Origin: Ampullaceana balthica
Lineage: Eukaryota; Mollusca; Gastropoda; Lymnaeidae
Assembly: GCA_944989445.1 (NCBI GenBank)
Contig: CALYLW010000346.1
Coordinates: forward strand, 1,141,353-1,205,352
DNA length: 64,000 nt
Reading direction: 5' to 3'
Part shown: positions 37,501-47,700 of the stretch, in pieces
Position numbering within the stretch: position 1 is the stretch's first letter
How the letters are laid out: the number at the start of each line of letters is the position of its first letter
Program-made: the position numbers and the translations under genes
Notes under the pieces: generated by a model
What the model saw: the letters and a program-made list of their open reading frames with translations, nothing else
Told to the model about the DNA's origin: nothing
The model's database searches: none

Positions 37501-40500
37501 AAAATGCCATAACGTGCATAGGCTGAATAATTGTAAATAGCAACCATTCATTCAATCTCATTATTATGATTCTTCTACTACAACTACTAACTGACTGGTA
37601 CTACTTCTACTAATAATATCTATGTTCCCAGAGTTTCATTCATTGTTTTCAAAAAAATATTTGGATATTGGAAATGTACGGAACTCAGACAAAAAAAATG
37701 TTTTATTAATGCTTTACTTTGTATCCGTTTGTGTAAATGCTGGATGGCTTGCCATGAAAGCTTGCCTTGTGTTTTGTAAGACATGAACTGTTAGCAAGTT
37801 CTAGTTGACACACTGGGCACCTGAGAACAAAAAGGAGAGTAAGGTTTTATTTACTTATCATGAAACAATTTTTTAAATAAAGTCTTTCTACTGATGTTTG
37901 GTTCTTGTGCATTTTAACAGTCCCATTTATAGAAATGAAGTAGTTATAAACTAAGAGCATGTGTGTCTTTAATTTTGTTGTTCTTAATATTAACTACCTC
38001 TGTAAGTTCAAATATTTGAACTTTTTTTTGTTAACAAAAAGTTCACACTCCAATAAATAACATTACCTCAATTTAAGGTGATCTCTGTATCCCTTTTTAT
38101 GTACCCTGTCAATATGCCTTGAAAGATGCTGTAGCCTTGAATATGAATTCTTACAGCCATCAAAATCACACACAAACGGGCGCTTGGATTAAGAGAGGAA
38201 TAGTTAATTACTAAAAACAAGCTTGCTAAATTACCTAAATCAGTCATAGAAAATTATTTTACCAAACATAATTTTGACACAATTCAGATGTAAATATTTT
38301 TGTATGACTATACTATATGGTATATGGAACTAAACAATTTCAATGAGAAAATCAGTATTATGTTTAAAAACATAGTAAAACAATATTTTGAAAATCAAAT
38401 ACTGGACTGAATTCTTGCATAACATATGGTGTTGTACAGTGGCGGATTTAGCTATAGGGCAGGGGGGGCGGCTTGCCCCCCCCGCGCCCCTGTTGGGTCT
38501 AAAATGGCGCCCCCTAAAGACGCCCTCGATGAACACTAAAAAGGTGTCTCTAGAGCAGAAAAAAAGATTGCTAAACATGAAACTTGTAATCAACACCAAA
38601 CTGCTTTCTAAATATCGTATTTCAAATGATGAAACTGTAATATCTGGTTTAAATCAATCACACGCATCTTAATTATCGGCGACAATTGATAATGAAGTTT
38701 AGTCTGCACAATTCTTTTCTTTAATTATTGGTTCAACCATTTATATCTAGAATTGATCAGATGTCAGTTTCTTTACGTTCAGTTTTAAAAAAAGGAATGG
38801 TCTGGAAAGATTTATAGGCGTTTATACTTTTGGTAAACAGCAATGTTGCCGCATTTGCTGAGGAGATTTTAACGAAACTACAAAAGCGAAACATTGATTT
38901 CACACTCTGTCGACGACAGGCATACTCTGGAATTAAGAGTGGCCTTCAAACTCAAATAAATAAACTTTCACACACTTGTTGTGCCCATGTTTTGAATTTG
39001 GTTACTATACACTGATGTACAGTTGTTTTTCGGCATAGCTTTTTTTTGTATGCATTCCTCACGTCTAGTTTACCACGTCTACATACTCTTAAAAAACACC
39101 AGAAATCTCAATATGGATTAACAGTAGATACTCTGAAACGACTTTCTGATAAAAGATGTAGAAGCCGTAGGTATGCAGTTCATGCAGTTGTTTGATCATT
39201 CTTTGCTATTTTAGCCACACTTGATTAAGGGGAATTAACAGAAGATAAATTAAGTGTCAAAGCAGAATCTATGGGACTATCTGTTTTAGTAACAAAATAT
39301 TTTTTTGTTTTTCTGATGCTATTTGTACAAAAGTTATCTTCGTGTTATCAAACTACTTGCAACGCCTTTGCAAGATGTTGGAAGAAATAAGTTTGTTGAA
39401 ATCCAGAAGCGATGAAGCTTCCGAAATTCTAAATGTAGATGTCAAATCATTTATTAACGAAAATTGTTCCAAACTAGATGTTAAATCAGAATTTAAAGAA
39501 AAGCGAATTGCAAAAAAAAAGAAAAAAGAAAAGTATTGCAGGCGAACTTAGCAGAGATAAAATGGCTGATGATCCAAGTACAGCTTTAAATCTGAAACGT
39601 ACTTCACTATCATGAATACACTTGTAACACACATAGATTATCGATTTAATGATTTTTGGAGCAAAGTTACTTATTTCTTTTGTATTGATCCACCACAAAT
39701 GTCGGAAGAAAATAAAGATTCTTTTAAAAGTTTATGCAAAATTTAGAAACACGACATTAACCTTGAAGAAGCAATCGTAGAATATGATACCTTCAAAGAT
39801 CTGTACGCTATAACTTGTTTGGAATTATGTAGTGAATTACAACTTTAAAAGATTCAGCCATTCTTGACTGAAATAAATGGCATCAGGTATACCTAATTTG
39901 TCAATACTATATAAAATTTACTTTACTCTTCCTGTTATCAGTGCTACTGCTGAAAGAAGTTTCAGTAGATTGAAACTCATCAAAAATTATTTGCACTCAA
40001 TAATGACAAATTATGTCTGTCTTGATTGGCATTAATTTCAATTGAACGTGATCTAGCTGAGAACGTTGACTTTGAGTCAACGATAAATCGTTTTGCTTCA
40101 ATGAAATCAAGTAGAAAGCAATTTATATAGGGCTCAGGGCTCTATCTTATCTTATCTATCTTATCTTATCTTATCTGTTACAGACGCTCCTTCTATACAG
40201 AAGACTATTGCGTCATATGCTTATCCATGGTTTGTGTTTAGCCCTGCATTCTTATTAGAGTTTTAAATGTTTATTTAAGGAACTTAAAATCATTGTTTGT
40301 GTAAAGTTCATTGATTTTCCCAAAGTTTGATGCTCAAACTTCCAGTGATAATTTTTTTTTAAATTCTGAAGTAAATTGTTTAGTTTATTTATAAGTATAA
40401 TATTATTGGCACTCTTTGTGTGTGTGTGTGTGTTACTAATCTTGACCAATCCGCTCCACCTAAGTCTGTGTGTTTTTCATTATTTGTAGCATCAGATTAC

Positions 40501-43500
40501 CTGGTCTTAAACTGAACTATTTTGCCAGCTAAAATTCTCATTTAATTCTTTCAGATAGAAAACTATTACAAGAACTAAAAACAGTAGCTCTTAAAATTTT
40601 ATTAGTAAATATAAGTTGTTCTCTTTTTAAACTAAGTTCATAATTTACTGTCATCTTTTTATCCTACATATGATATATGCATATAATATGTATTTGATAA
40701 AGGATTTCCATAATTATTTAAATTTAGGCATTTTATTAAGTACAAGCAACAAAGCCCGTCCAAGGACGTTCCGCCACCGTTCGGTGGCACGTTGTAACTC
40801 CCCCCTCCCCAACAGCCATCTCGACCGGCATACATGTGCATCACGTCAAAATTACTATCTATATATATAATTCTCTTCGTGGTCGGACCCTGCGAGGCAA
40901 GAAGTTGCAAGTATGTGCAACAGAGCATGACGAATGACCCTAGCTCGGGTCAACTAAACACAGTTAACGGTTGACAAGCAAAGGTAGTGGAGGGCTGACC
41001 AACAATGGCCCTTGCGTTTTAGTCGCGTTGTTCCTTCACAGAAAACTTGAGATTCGTAGTGTACTGGTTAACACATCCGCCTCATGCGAGGAAGGTCCTG
41101 GGTTCAAGCCCAGGCGAATATATTGTTTTTTTCTAGTTTTTTAAAAAATGTCTGTTTGTGCCCGTTCGTTTACCTCTTTATTGCATAGCATACGCCGAAG
41201 ACTGGCTCATCATAGACAGCGCAAAGAACGGTTGGGGGCGGGGTGAGAGTACAGACACAAAAATCAGCACCAAGTAATTAAAAAATAGCGAGTAAACGTG
41301 AAGACATGCAAACTGAGGTTGTTGTTACCCGCCTCCCATTTATTACTACCATCCCTTAAACATAAACTTTGTTTGGCCGACTCTAGCGAGGGTTAGTCAT
41401 ATTTAGTGTTGTTAATTACATGCTTTTTTGTTTTGTTTTTTTGGAAAACCGATTATCGATTATGTTACTCCGATTTTAAACCGATTATCGTTTTACAACT
41501 GACTTCATAGAAGTTAGGGGTGTACCTAATTTCGCCTGCAAATGTCTCGAAAATAAACAATGAGTTGGCAGTCCCCCCCCCCAAACCGACGTTCACTCGC
41601 GTTGTTTTGATTTCTTCGTGCTGTAGTTTGTGTCCGTTCTTTCTCAACTTTTTTTTCACGCTCCATGAGCAAGTCTGCGGCGTATGCTACGCCGCGGGGC
41701 GTCTAGTTCATTATATTTAAAATAAATAGCTCGTAAATACAGAGCTTTTGACTATAAATCCCAACGCGCATCGCTCAAAATAAACTCTTGGAAATAACTG
41801 CACCAAAATAACTCGTTTTGAACGTCCACGTAAACGTGTTCAATTTGATTGCCTGTAGGAGTCACATGTGTTTGAGGGACCAATCGCTATCTATGACCGG
41901 ACAGAACATTGCCTTTTATTATATAGGATTAACATTTTTTAAAACAACATATTTTGTTTGCATTTGTGACCTGTTACTCTCCTGAATATAAAGCAATTGT
42001 TTGTATATTGAAGAGATTCATTGCAATGGTTTGATTTAAACAAAAAGAATATTAAATAATGTACTTTGAATGATCAACGCAGCATTTATTTTTAACACTT
42101 GGTTATTTGTTTGAGTTACTGTCACTGCTATTTATGGCAAGCTGAACAAACTGATGAGTCATCTTGCAGATAGTACAACAAACTACTGGAGGCTTATAAA
42201 AAATTTAATCAAATTCTACCTCATTATCAAAACATTTTAGATGTTTTATTTAGCCCAAAAAATATTAGCTTATTATGCTGAGTTTTCTATGTTAAAGTCT
42301 GCTAGGATATTCAGCAATTGAAGGTGTACACAAAGGATTATGACTATGACTATGAGAAATTTAGATTTTGTCACAAATAACAGCTCCCAAATTTAACTAC
42401 CATTTTCATAAATTCAATTGATTAACAATATCTACTTAAGACTAGATGTTTCTTTTTGAAGTTTTTGTCTAGCAAGTTTCAACGGGGCAACTCTGAAAAT
42501 GTATGTAACATAAACAACACACCTTAGATTTCATATTTGAGACTGCAGCAGTCTCTTAAGATGAAACTTATTTAAGAAAATATTACATTTAAAGTGAGCA
42601 GAAATGTTTTTTCAACATAAAATATAGCAATAAGCGTGAATCTCATATCAAATTTCTAATCTTCATTGCAGAACCAGCAATTTAGACAAATGAATTTTAT
42701 TTCAGCACCTAGAAATATATGCACAAATTGAATGAATTAAAAAAATTAGGTGCCCCCTGAAATTCTCCTGGCCCCCCCACGCAGACAAACCTAAATCCGC
42801 CACTGGTGTTGTATGTTTTACAAACAATGATTCATGCAATCAAAATAAGTTTTTACATTAAAATGCTTAATTTATACTAATAAACAATTTGTTCATGATT
42901 TAAATTTTTTAGTTTTAACAAAACATTCTTTGAAATTTTGTATGAACAATTTTACTATTACTATTCAGTACAAGTATAAGTTTAAGAGTGGACAGGCTTG
43001 GATACATTTTTAATACCATCAGTGACAAGCACCTTTGTAAACGAATAGGACTTTCAGACTTTCATGTATCATGGACAGTTAATGGAAAATGTCCATATGG
43101 ATGGAGGATATTAGAAAGTTAATCTCAGCACCAGGAAAGCACATATGGGGAAGGAATTTTACTTTTAATTAGGGAACTTATGAAAATGGACCTTCAGTTA
43201 GGATGAGAAGAACTGAGACACAGCAGTAGAGAACAGAGATAACTAAGCTGGACAGGGATGGAGAACAGTTAGGTAGGTAGTGTGTACTGAGTAGTCTACT
43301 GATCATTATATGATTAGACTATAATCACTATGACTATGACATGGAGCACTATCACTCACTATTATTTGTAATTGTAATTATTTAGGATGTTGCTAGCGTT
43401 ACGACATGTCGTAACGCTAGCCAGGAAACTAGTGCTACGACATGTCGTAGCAGCAGACGATTCGGTGGGATGTTGCTAGCGTTACGACATGAATTGTCGT

Positions 43501-46500
43501 AGCAGCAGACGATTCGGCGGGATGTTGCTAGTGTTACGACATGTCGTAGCGCTAGCCAGGAAACTGCTGCTACGACTGTCGTAGCAGCAGACAATTCGAC
43601 GGGATGTTGCTAGCGTTACGACGTGTTTTTTTTTAATTATAAAAAAAATTAAATCAACAAAAAAACTCGCCGGGAGCGAGATTAGAACCCAAGTATCGTT
43701 TTAACAATCAAAGTTGATGTTCGTCCGTCGTAGTCGACGATGACCACTCTCATCATATTTGTATTTGACCTGTGCTAGGCCGCCACGTGTGTCCTCTGGT
43801 GGCTTATTAAACCTATTCAAGCACGCAATTTGCGTCGGCATGTTGGAGAAGAGATGGATGGGATCCCTTCAGGATGGTGTTTGATACGGTCCTTCCTGGC
43901 TTGACGTTTTGTCTTGGCTATCGGAGGGGGTGGTCTAAGTTGTAGTGACGATGGGGGAGGGGGAGTGAAAAATCTGCCAAAATCGCGTGACGTCATTAAT
44001 GGACGACCCCAAAGCTTTGACCCCCCCCGCCCCTAAAAGCCGTATTTTTGAATTGAAAATTAGCATGTTGCAATAACTTTTTTGTCATTTAAGTATGTAT
44101 TTAGTGTAAGGCTTCACTCTAATATCGTAGCACGTGTGAATCCATTTAAAATGTCATTAAATAAATGCAAGCAATCAAATATTTTAGTGCGCATTTTGAT
44201 GTGACGTCACATTTTTTAAAAATCCCCTCCCTCTCGTCACACATAGTAACAAATTCATGATACCCCCCCCCCTCTTTTTTTTAGGGGTGTGACGTCATTT
44301 ATGGACGGCTTCAAAGCTTAAAACCAATATCTTTTGACTCTGGATTTTAAAAAAAAATTCAATAAAAAAAGGGGGGGGGGACCGAATTTGTACGTATGCA
44401 TAAGGGAGGGGATCTCGAAAATGTACAGGTTGCAACAGGGGAGGTGTTACAAAAATACGACTTTTGTGCGTACGTAATATATGGATGGGCCCTAGGTAGT
44501 TATTATTACGTCTAATGTTAGTACCGGTCATTTCGCTATCTGTTCTTATCTTATCTGTTTACAGACGCTCCTTCTATACAGAAGATTATTGCGTCCTACG
44601 CTTATCTATGCTGTTGAAGTCAGCAATAAAATTACTCGACGTTTTCTAGCCATCCCTTCAATTCAGAGAAAAATTTTTTTAAAAATAATCTTCCAAACAA
44701 TTAAGTAAACAGAGATGGTTTATGGTCAATTTTGTGTGAAATCAAAAAAAAATTTTTTTGAGGACTCGTAATTAACCGTCTAAGTCTAAGTAAGAGGACC
44801 GGTTAAACCGTTCGTTATAGTTTGCGATGTATTTTCCCATAGGGGCCATCCATATTAATATTACGTACGCAAGGAGGGGGAGGGGGATCTTAAATTTACG
44901 GCATTTTGCGTATACATGCGTACGGAGAGGGGGGGGTCTCCTGAATTTGTACGTACGCACAACAAATTTAATTTGCATAATACTAAGCATAGTAACGTAA
45001 ACCGCTCTGGCTGCAAACGGCATTCGAGACCGACTGAGTCAAGACTGATATGCAATAATGTTATATAATTTATTGCAAACGAAATTGTGAACTTTTAATT
45101 GCTTGGAAGTAATTAACATTTGATTCAGACCAAACGTTTACACATCATTAAAATATATCCGTCGGGTTTATATTTACAAATCTTGAAATTAGATGAAGTT
45201 TCTCTTTCGCCCACCGGAGCCTTAGCCGTTATAAACACACAACGGGACGATTTCACGCACCTAGGGGGAAGCGGGGGGGGGGTGTGGAGGGGGGTTTCTA
45301 CATATTTGTGACAATTTGTGACCTGTGGATGTAGAGAAATGTGACGTCACATCAAAACTTTAAATAAAAGTTCCACTTAAATAGTGTATTTGTTACATGG
45401 TGTTTTACATGACTTCACACGTGTTACGATATAAGAATGCAGGCCTATACTAAATAAATACTTAAATGACAAAAAAGTGATTTTAAAAATGCTCTTTTTC
45501 CAATAAAATACAGATTTTATGGGGTGGGGGGCGAAAAGCTTTGTGACGTCATCTTGGAGGGGGTGGTCTCAGGGCCGTCTTAGCGCATAGGCCCGTTGGG
45601 TATTAGCCCAGGGGTCCACGAGGATAGGGGCCCCATGGGAATATGTTTATGTATATATATTATGTATATTTTTTTTTATTCCTGCGGGGGAGGGGCCCAG
45701 CACTATTTCTTTGCCCGGGGGCCCAAACTGGTGTAAAGACGGCTCTGGGTGGTCTAAGTTTTTGTGACGACGCTTTAATAGGGGGGGGGGTAATGAAACA
45801 TCTGCCAAAATCGCGTGTCGCGTCATTTATGGACAGTCCCTTCTCGGGGCCGTCCGTAAATGACGTTACGCACCTGGAGGGGGGAGGGTGGGACCATTTG
45901 TGACGAAGGGGAGGGGGAGTATAAGAAATGTCACGTCACATCAAAACGCGTAACTTAAAATAAAAGTTGTACTTAAAATGTGTCTGTTTACAATTTATTT
46001 AATGACGTTTTACATGGGCTTCGCGCGTGTTACGATATTAAAGTGCAGCCTTACACTAAATACATACTTAAACTTAAATGACAAAAGTGATTTGAAACAT
46101 GTCGTAACGCTAGCCAGGAAACTAGGGCTACGACATGTCGTAGCAGCAGACGATTCAGCGGGATGTTGCTAGCGTTACGACTAGCCTTTAGTACTATTTA
46201 AGACTATTAGTTATTAGCAGTAGCAGTAAACACTTCGGAAAAACTAAGTCGATGTAATATTTTAACAAACTCTTCATAATATTATTAATGTTATACGCAT
46301 AAAATATAACATATATTAATATTATATATAAATATATAATTAATAATAATATAAATATCGTATTATTATAATACGATATTAATAGATCTGGCAGCTGGGC
46401 TTATTTATGTGAGTATTAATTCTAAAATCTAAATTTATTTAAATAGATTTAATCAACGTATCCGCTTTTCAGAATAAGAAGAACAAAAATTACAATTACC

Positions 46501-47304
46501 AGCACACTCATTTAAAAGAAAAGTATTTTCAAAGTATTTATTTAAAAAAACACGCCGGGAGCAGGAATTGAACCCTAGCTTTGCTTATCGAAGATTGTCC
46601 ATATCTAACACTTCATCTAGCGGAGCTCATGTCTCTAATTTTGTTTCTAAAAAATCATATCTGTTTGTCATTAAATGGACACCAATCAAATTTTTTTTAA
46701 ACTTTAAAATTCATTATCCGGCTTACCTAGTATTCATGAAATTTTATTATGATAACTATTTTGTATTTTTAAAGTATTAGTATTAGCATAATTAAAATAC
46801 AGCATATTTTTACGACTAGTCGTAGCAGCAGACAACTCGACGGGATGTTGCTTGTGTTACGACATGTCGTAGCACTAGCAACAGCCCGTCGAGTTGTCTG
46901 CCGTTACTTTGTCGTACGTAGCAGCAGACACTTCGAATTATTTAGTATTTAGCCTATTATAATTAATAATACATTATTAAATGAATGTATGTTTCAAAAA
47001 GGGGAAGTGGGCAAAAAGCTACTGGATTAATTCTTTTTCAGTAATTAATAATTAGTTGGGCTGCGGAAATTAATGATTAATTCTCGATTAATCGTTAAAA
47101 AAAATTTTGAACGATTATTCGTCTCGACCCATCACTTATAAATTTGTTTGGCTAGGTTACCTCTCCAGTGTGCGATCTGACATGTATTTCTAGTCTATCC
47201 TTGCGCTTGAATGATTTGGAACAACTGTCAAATTTACAGGAATAAGTTATCAGACCTAATTCTTCCCCATGTTTTAGTTTTACAGTGATTGTTGAATCCA
47301 TCAT
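31570..47304 (-). CDS. GTF3A: Transcription factor IIIA, C2H2 zinc-finger protein
   Basis: Nine coding exons on the minus strand: 47304-47161, 38182-38067, 37820-37718, 36624-36521, 34222-34149, 33441-33355, 32987-32764, 32360-32295, 31872-31570. Phases agree throughout, giving 406 residues (human about 365). TFIIIA binds the internal control region of 5S rRNA genes to recruit TFIIIC and RNA polymerase III, and binds 5S rRNA itself. The protein starts MMDSTITVKLKHGEE and has eight C2H2-type fingers. Finger 1 is YSCKFDSCSKSF...HVRSHTGE and finger 2 FVCDFDGC...HIDRVH. Finger 3, RCPVCQLEL...HKASFH, uses a CPVC spacing. Fingers 4 and 5 start CPHEGC, the TFIIIA hallmark. Then come YPCDSEGC, HSCKTC and LTCPNEKC fingers. 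A basic patch NRKRRKR follows, then an acidic/Thr-rich tail with no finger. Canonical TFIIIA has nine fingers; one may be lost or in an exon I missed. Intron 1 is 9 kb, filled with transposons. An upstream in-frame second ATG is adjacent (47301), so the start is approximate. Confidence 0.92.
34740..36285. mobile_element. pogo/Tigger-like DNA transposon remnant in TFIIIA intron 4
   Basis: Ends CAGTGGGGCCCACTTAACTC and GACTTAAGCGGGCCCCACTG are inverted copies, flanked by TA on both sides. Subterminal phrases such as TTAACTCG and TTATCTCGGCGA recur, as in pogo/Tigger elements, which carry CAGTG ends and a TA duplication. It is split by a 434-bp hAT MITE at 35703-36136, leaving 1.1 kb of its own sequence with no intact transposase. 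It is intronic to TFIIIA. Confidence 0.8.
35703..36136. mobile_element. hAT MITE nested in the pogo-like element
   Basis: Ends TAGTGATGGGAC and GTCCCATCACTA are perfect inverted repeats. The flanks are a perfect 8-bp duplication ATTAACGC (35695-35702, 36137-36144). Internal phrases GATTCCGATTAATCG recur in a fragment at about 47045-47130. 434 bp, no coding capacity. Confidence 0.9.
36830..37030. mobile_element. Diverged relative of the pogo-like element (fragment)
   Basis: It begins TA|CAATGGAACCCATTTATCTC and runs parallel to 34740-34940: both have a TAAGTCGACGTT/TAAGTCAACGTT block, then CCGCCAAATTCTCTCTTTGT / CCACCAAACTCTCTCTTTGT, then GAGCACTAAAG / AAGCACTAAAG. The similarity fades after about 37030. 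It is an older copy with no visible right end. Confidence 0.7.
38560..40128 (+). pseudogene. Decayed hAT transposase
   Basis: Plus-strand pieces in shifting frames show a hAT transposase: CRRQAYSG and CCAHVLNLV near 38900-39000 (the catalytic-domain HxLNL type segment) and the C-terminal dimerisation motif TLPVISATAERSFSRLK near 39920-39975, followed by LIKNYLHSIM and an IERD-like segment. The arrangement is that of ZMYM1/TTF-type hAT transposases. Stops and frameshifts make it inactive. Confidence 0.8.
40142..40272 (-). mobile_element. LINE 3'-end fragment, minus strand
   Basis: On the minus strand it ends GAGCGTCTGTAACAGATAAG followed by further GATAA repeats. The preceding 70 bp (ACTCTAATAAGAATGCAGGG...) match the longer LINE 3' ends at 50632-50860 and 55975-56227. 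The last 50 bp also match the 3' end of the SINE at 51896-52177. It inserted into the 38437-42805 hAT. Confidence 0.75.
40858..41706 (+). mobile_element. Non-autonomous Helitron, copy 2, nested in the hAT
   Basis: Same structure as the 20176-21007 copy: 5' TCTATATATATAATTCTCTT and a 3' hairpin GCGGCGTA-TGC-TACGCCGC followed by GGGGCGTCTAG. Host bases are A before and T after, the typical Helitron A|T target. It is 849 bp against 832 bp, the difference being small indels. It lies entirely inside the 38437-42805 hAT, so it moved there after that element inserted. Confidence 0.92.
41050..41121 (+). tRNA. tRNA-like sequence (CAT anticodon) inside Helitron copy 2
   Basis: Same 72-nt cloverleaf as at 20368-20439, here with a fully paired T stem (CTGGG/CCCAG). 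The D stem GTGT/ACAC and loop CTCATGC are kept. The T-stem change in copy 1 versus copy 2 is G-U to A-U, so pairing is maintained. Whether it is transcribed cannot be told from sequence. Confidence 0.6.
43384..43628. repeat. Palindromic repeat cluster (ACGACATGTCGT family)
   Basis: A perfect 30-bp palindrome lies at 43392-43421, with half site GCTAGCGTTACGACA. Related palindromes around GCTACGACATGTCGTAGC follow, linked by CCAGGAAACT and GCAGACGATTCGGCGGGATG. Three rounds of the pattern are present. The same family recurs at 46096-46182 and 46811-46935. The inverted structure suggests MITE termini or a compound of short inverted-repeat elements. A tRNA-B-box-like CTTGGGTTCTAATCTCGCTC lies just downstream on the minus strand (43677-43696). 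Confidence 0.8.
44540..44615 (-). mobile_element. Short LINE/SINE 3'-tail fragment
   Basis: Minus-strand GACGCAATAATCTTCTGTAT then AGAAGGAGCGTCTGTAAACA and GATAAGA repeats: the shared 3' end of the LINE and SINE. Too short to say which one it derives from. Confidence 0.7.
45570..45747. mobile_element. 178-bp hAT MITE inserted in another MITE
   Basis: Ends CAGGGCCGTCTTAGCGC and GTGTAAAGACGGCTCTG are inverted. A perfect 8-bp target duplication GGTGGTCT lies at 45562-45569 and 45748-45755. GGTGGTCTAAGTT is itself a conserved internal phrase of the surrounding GTCCATAAATGACGTCAC family, so the insertion into that older element is visible. Confidence 0.92.
46096..46182. repeat. Palindromic repeat, second copy
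   Basis: ACATGTCGTAACGCTAGCCA then GGAAACTAGGGCTACGACAT and GTCGTAGCAGCAGACGATTC: the same arrangement as 43400-43490, minus the first palindrome arm. Confidence 0.8.
46811..46935. repeat. Palindromic repeat, third copy
   Basis: GTCGTAGCAGCAGACAACTC, GACGGGATGTTGCTTGTGTT and ACGACATGTCGTAGCACTAG, followed by an inverse GCCCGTCGAGTTGTCTGCC. The GCAGACAACTCGACGGG phrase appears once in each orientation, so this copy is a large imperfect palindrome. Confidence 0.8.
47041..47135. mobile_element. Fragment of the TAGTGATGGG hAT MITE family
   Basis: Contains GATTAATTCTCGATTAATCG and the terminus-like GTCTCGACCCATCAC, similar to the right end of the 35703-36136 element. It lies just 3' of TFIIIA exon 1, inside intron 1. 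No matching left end was found. Confidence 0.5.
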
Positions 47305-47700
47305 TTACTACGAAAACTGATTGGTACATTTCTGTAAGTAGTAGAGAACTTCAGATTTCAATTGCAAAGTTTAAATAAAGTTGTTTTGTATTTTAGCATA
47401 AAAACTTCGCAGTCAACTTCCGCATTTAATTTTCATCACCTGGGTTCCTAGACAGGAAATAATTTGTTGTTACAGTCAAATATTATATTGAATACTGAAT
47501 ACACACACACAATTTTTAATTGGCTTTAAAATATTCTGAAATAAAATATTATTATGAATATCTTTTCAACTACTTTCCTTAAAAGAATCATATTATATCA
47601 TAATCATATTAGCAAAAATATGTGTGACCACCACGAAGGTCAAAGTGTGCTACTACACCTTGGGGTGAGGGAGGTTGATTAGCCCAGTGGGTGTACTTTT

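Larger units (their letters stand above)
38437..42805 (+). mobile_element. 4.4-kb hAT transposon in TFIIIA intron 1
   Basis: Perfect 15-bp inverted ends CAGTGGCGGATTTAG / CTAAATCCGCCACTG with a perfect 8-bp target duplication GTGTTGTA at 38429-38436 and 42806-42813. It contains a broken transposase on the plus strand, a LINE 3' fragment at 40142-40272 and a complete Helitron at 40858-41706. Host gene orientation is opposite. Net of the Helitron the element is about 3.5 kb, a usual size for autonomous hAT elements, so this was probably once autonomous. Confidence 0.95.
43920..46050. mobile_element. Cluster of GTCCATAAATGACGTCAC-type MITEs
   Basis: Several partial and whole non-autonomous elements are packed together. 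One family has GGNCGTCCATAAATGACGTC-type ends with inner G-rich blocks and AAAGCTTTGACCCC (segments near 43920-44012, 44013-44310, 45245-45565, 45748-46050). A second has GGGCCATCCATATTAATATT-type ends with ACGTACGCA repeats (44365-44500 and 44840-44965). No coding capacity. Boundaries inside the cluster are not resolved; the one full, isolated copy of the first family is at 50921-51244. Confidence 0.65.

Noticed and set aside
42900..43380. Possible degenerate coding sequence (RLGYIFNTI, SDKHLCKRIG-like pieces)
   Set aside because: Fragments are too short and broken to assign; might be an old transposon piece but no family signal is strong enough.
43382..43594. 70-residue minus-strand frame with repeated LRHVVTLATS
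   Set aside because: Produced by the palindromic repeats.
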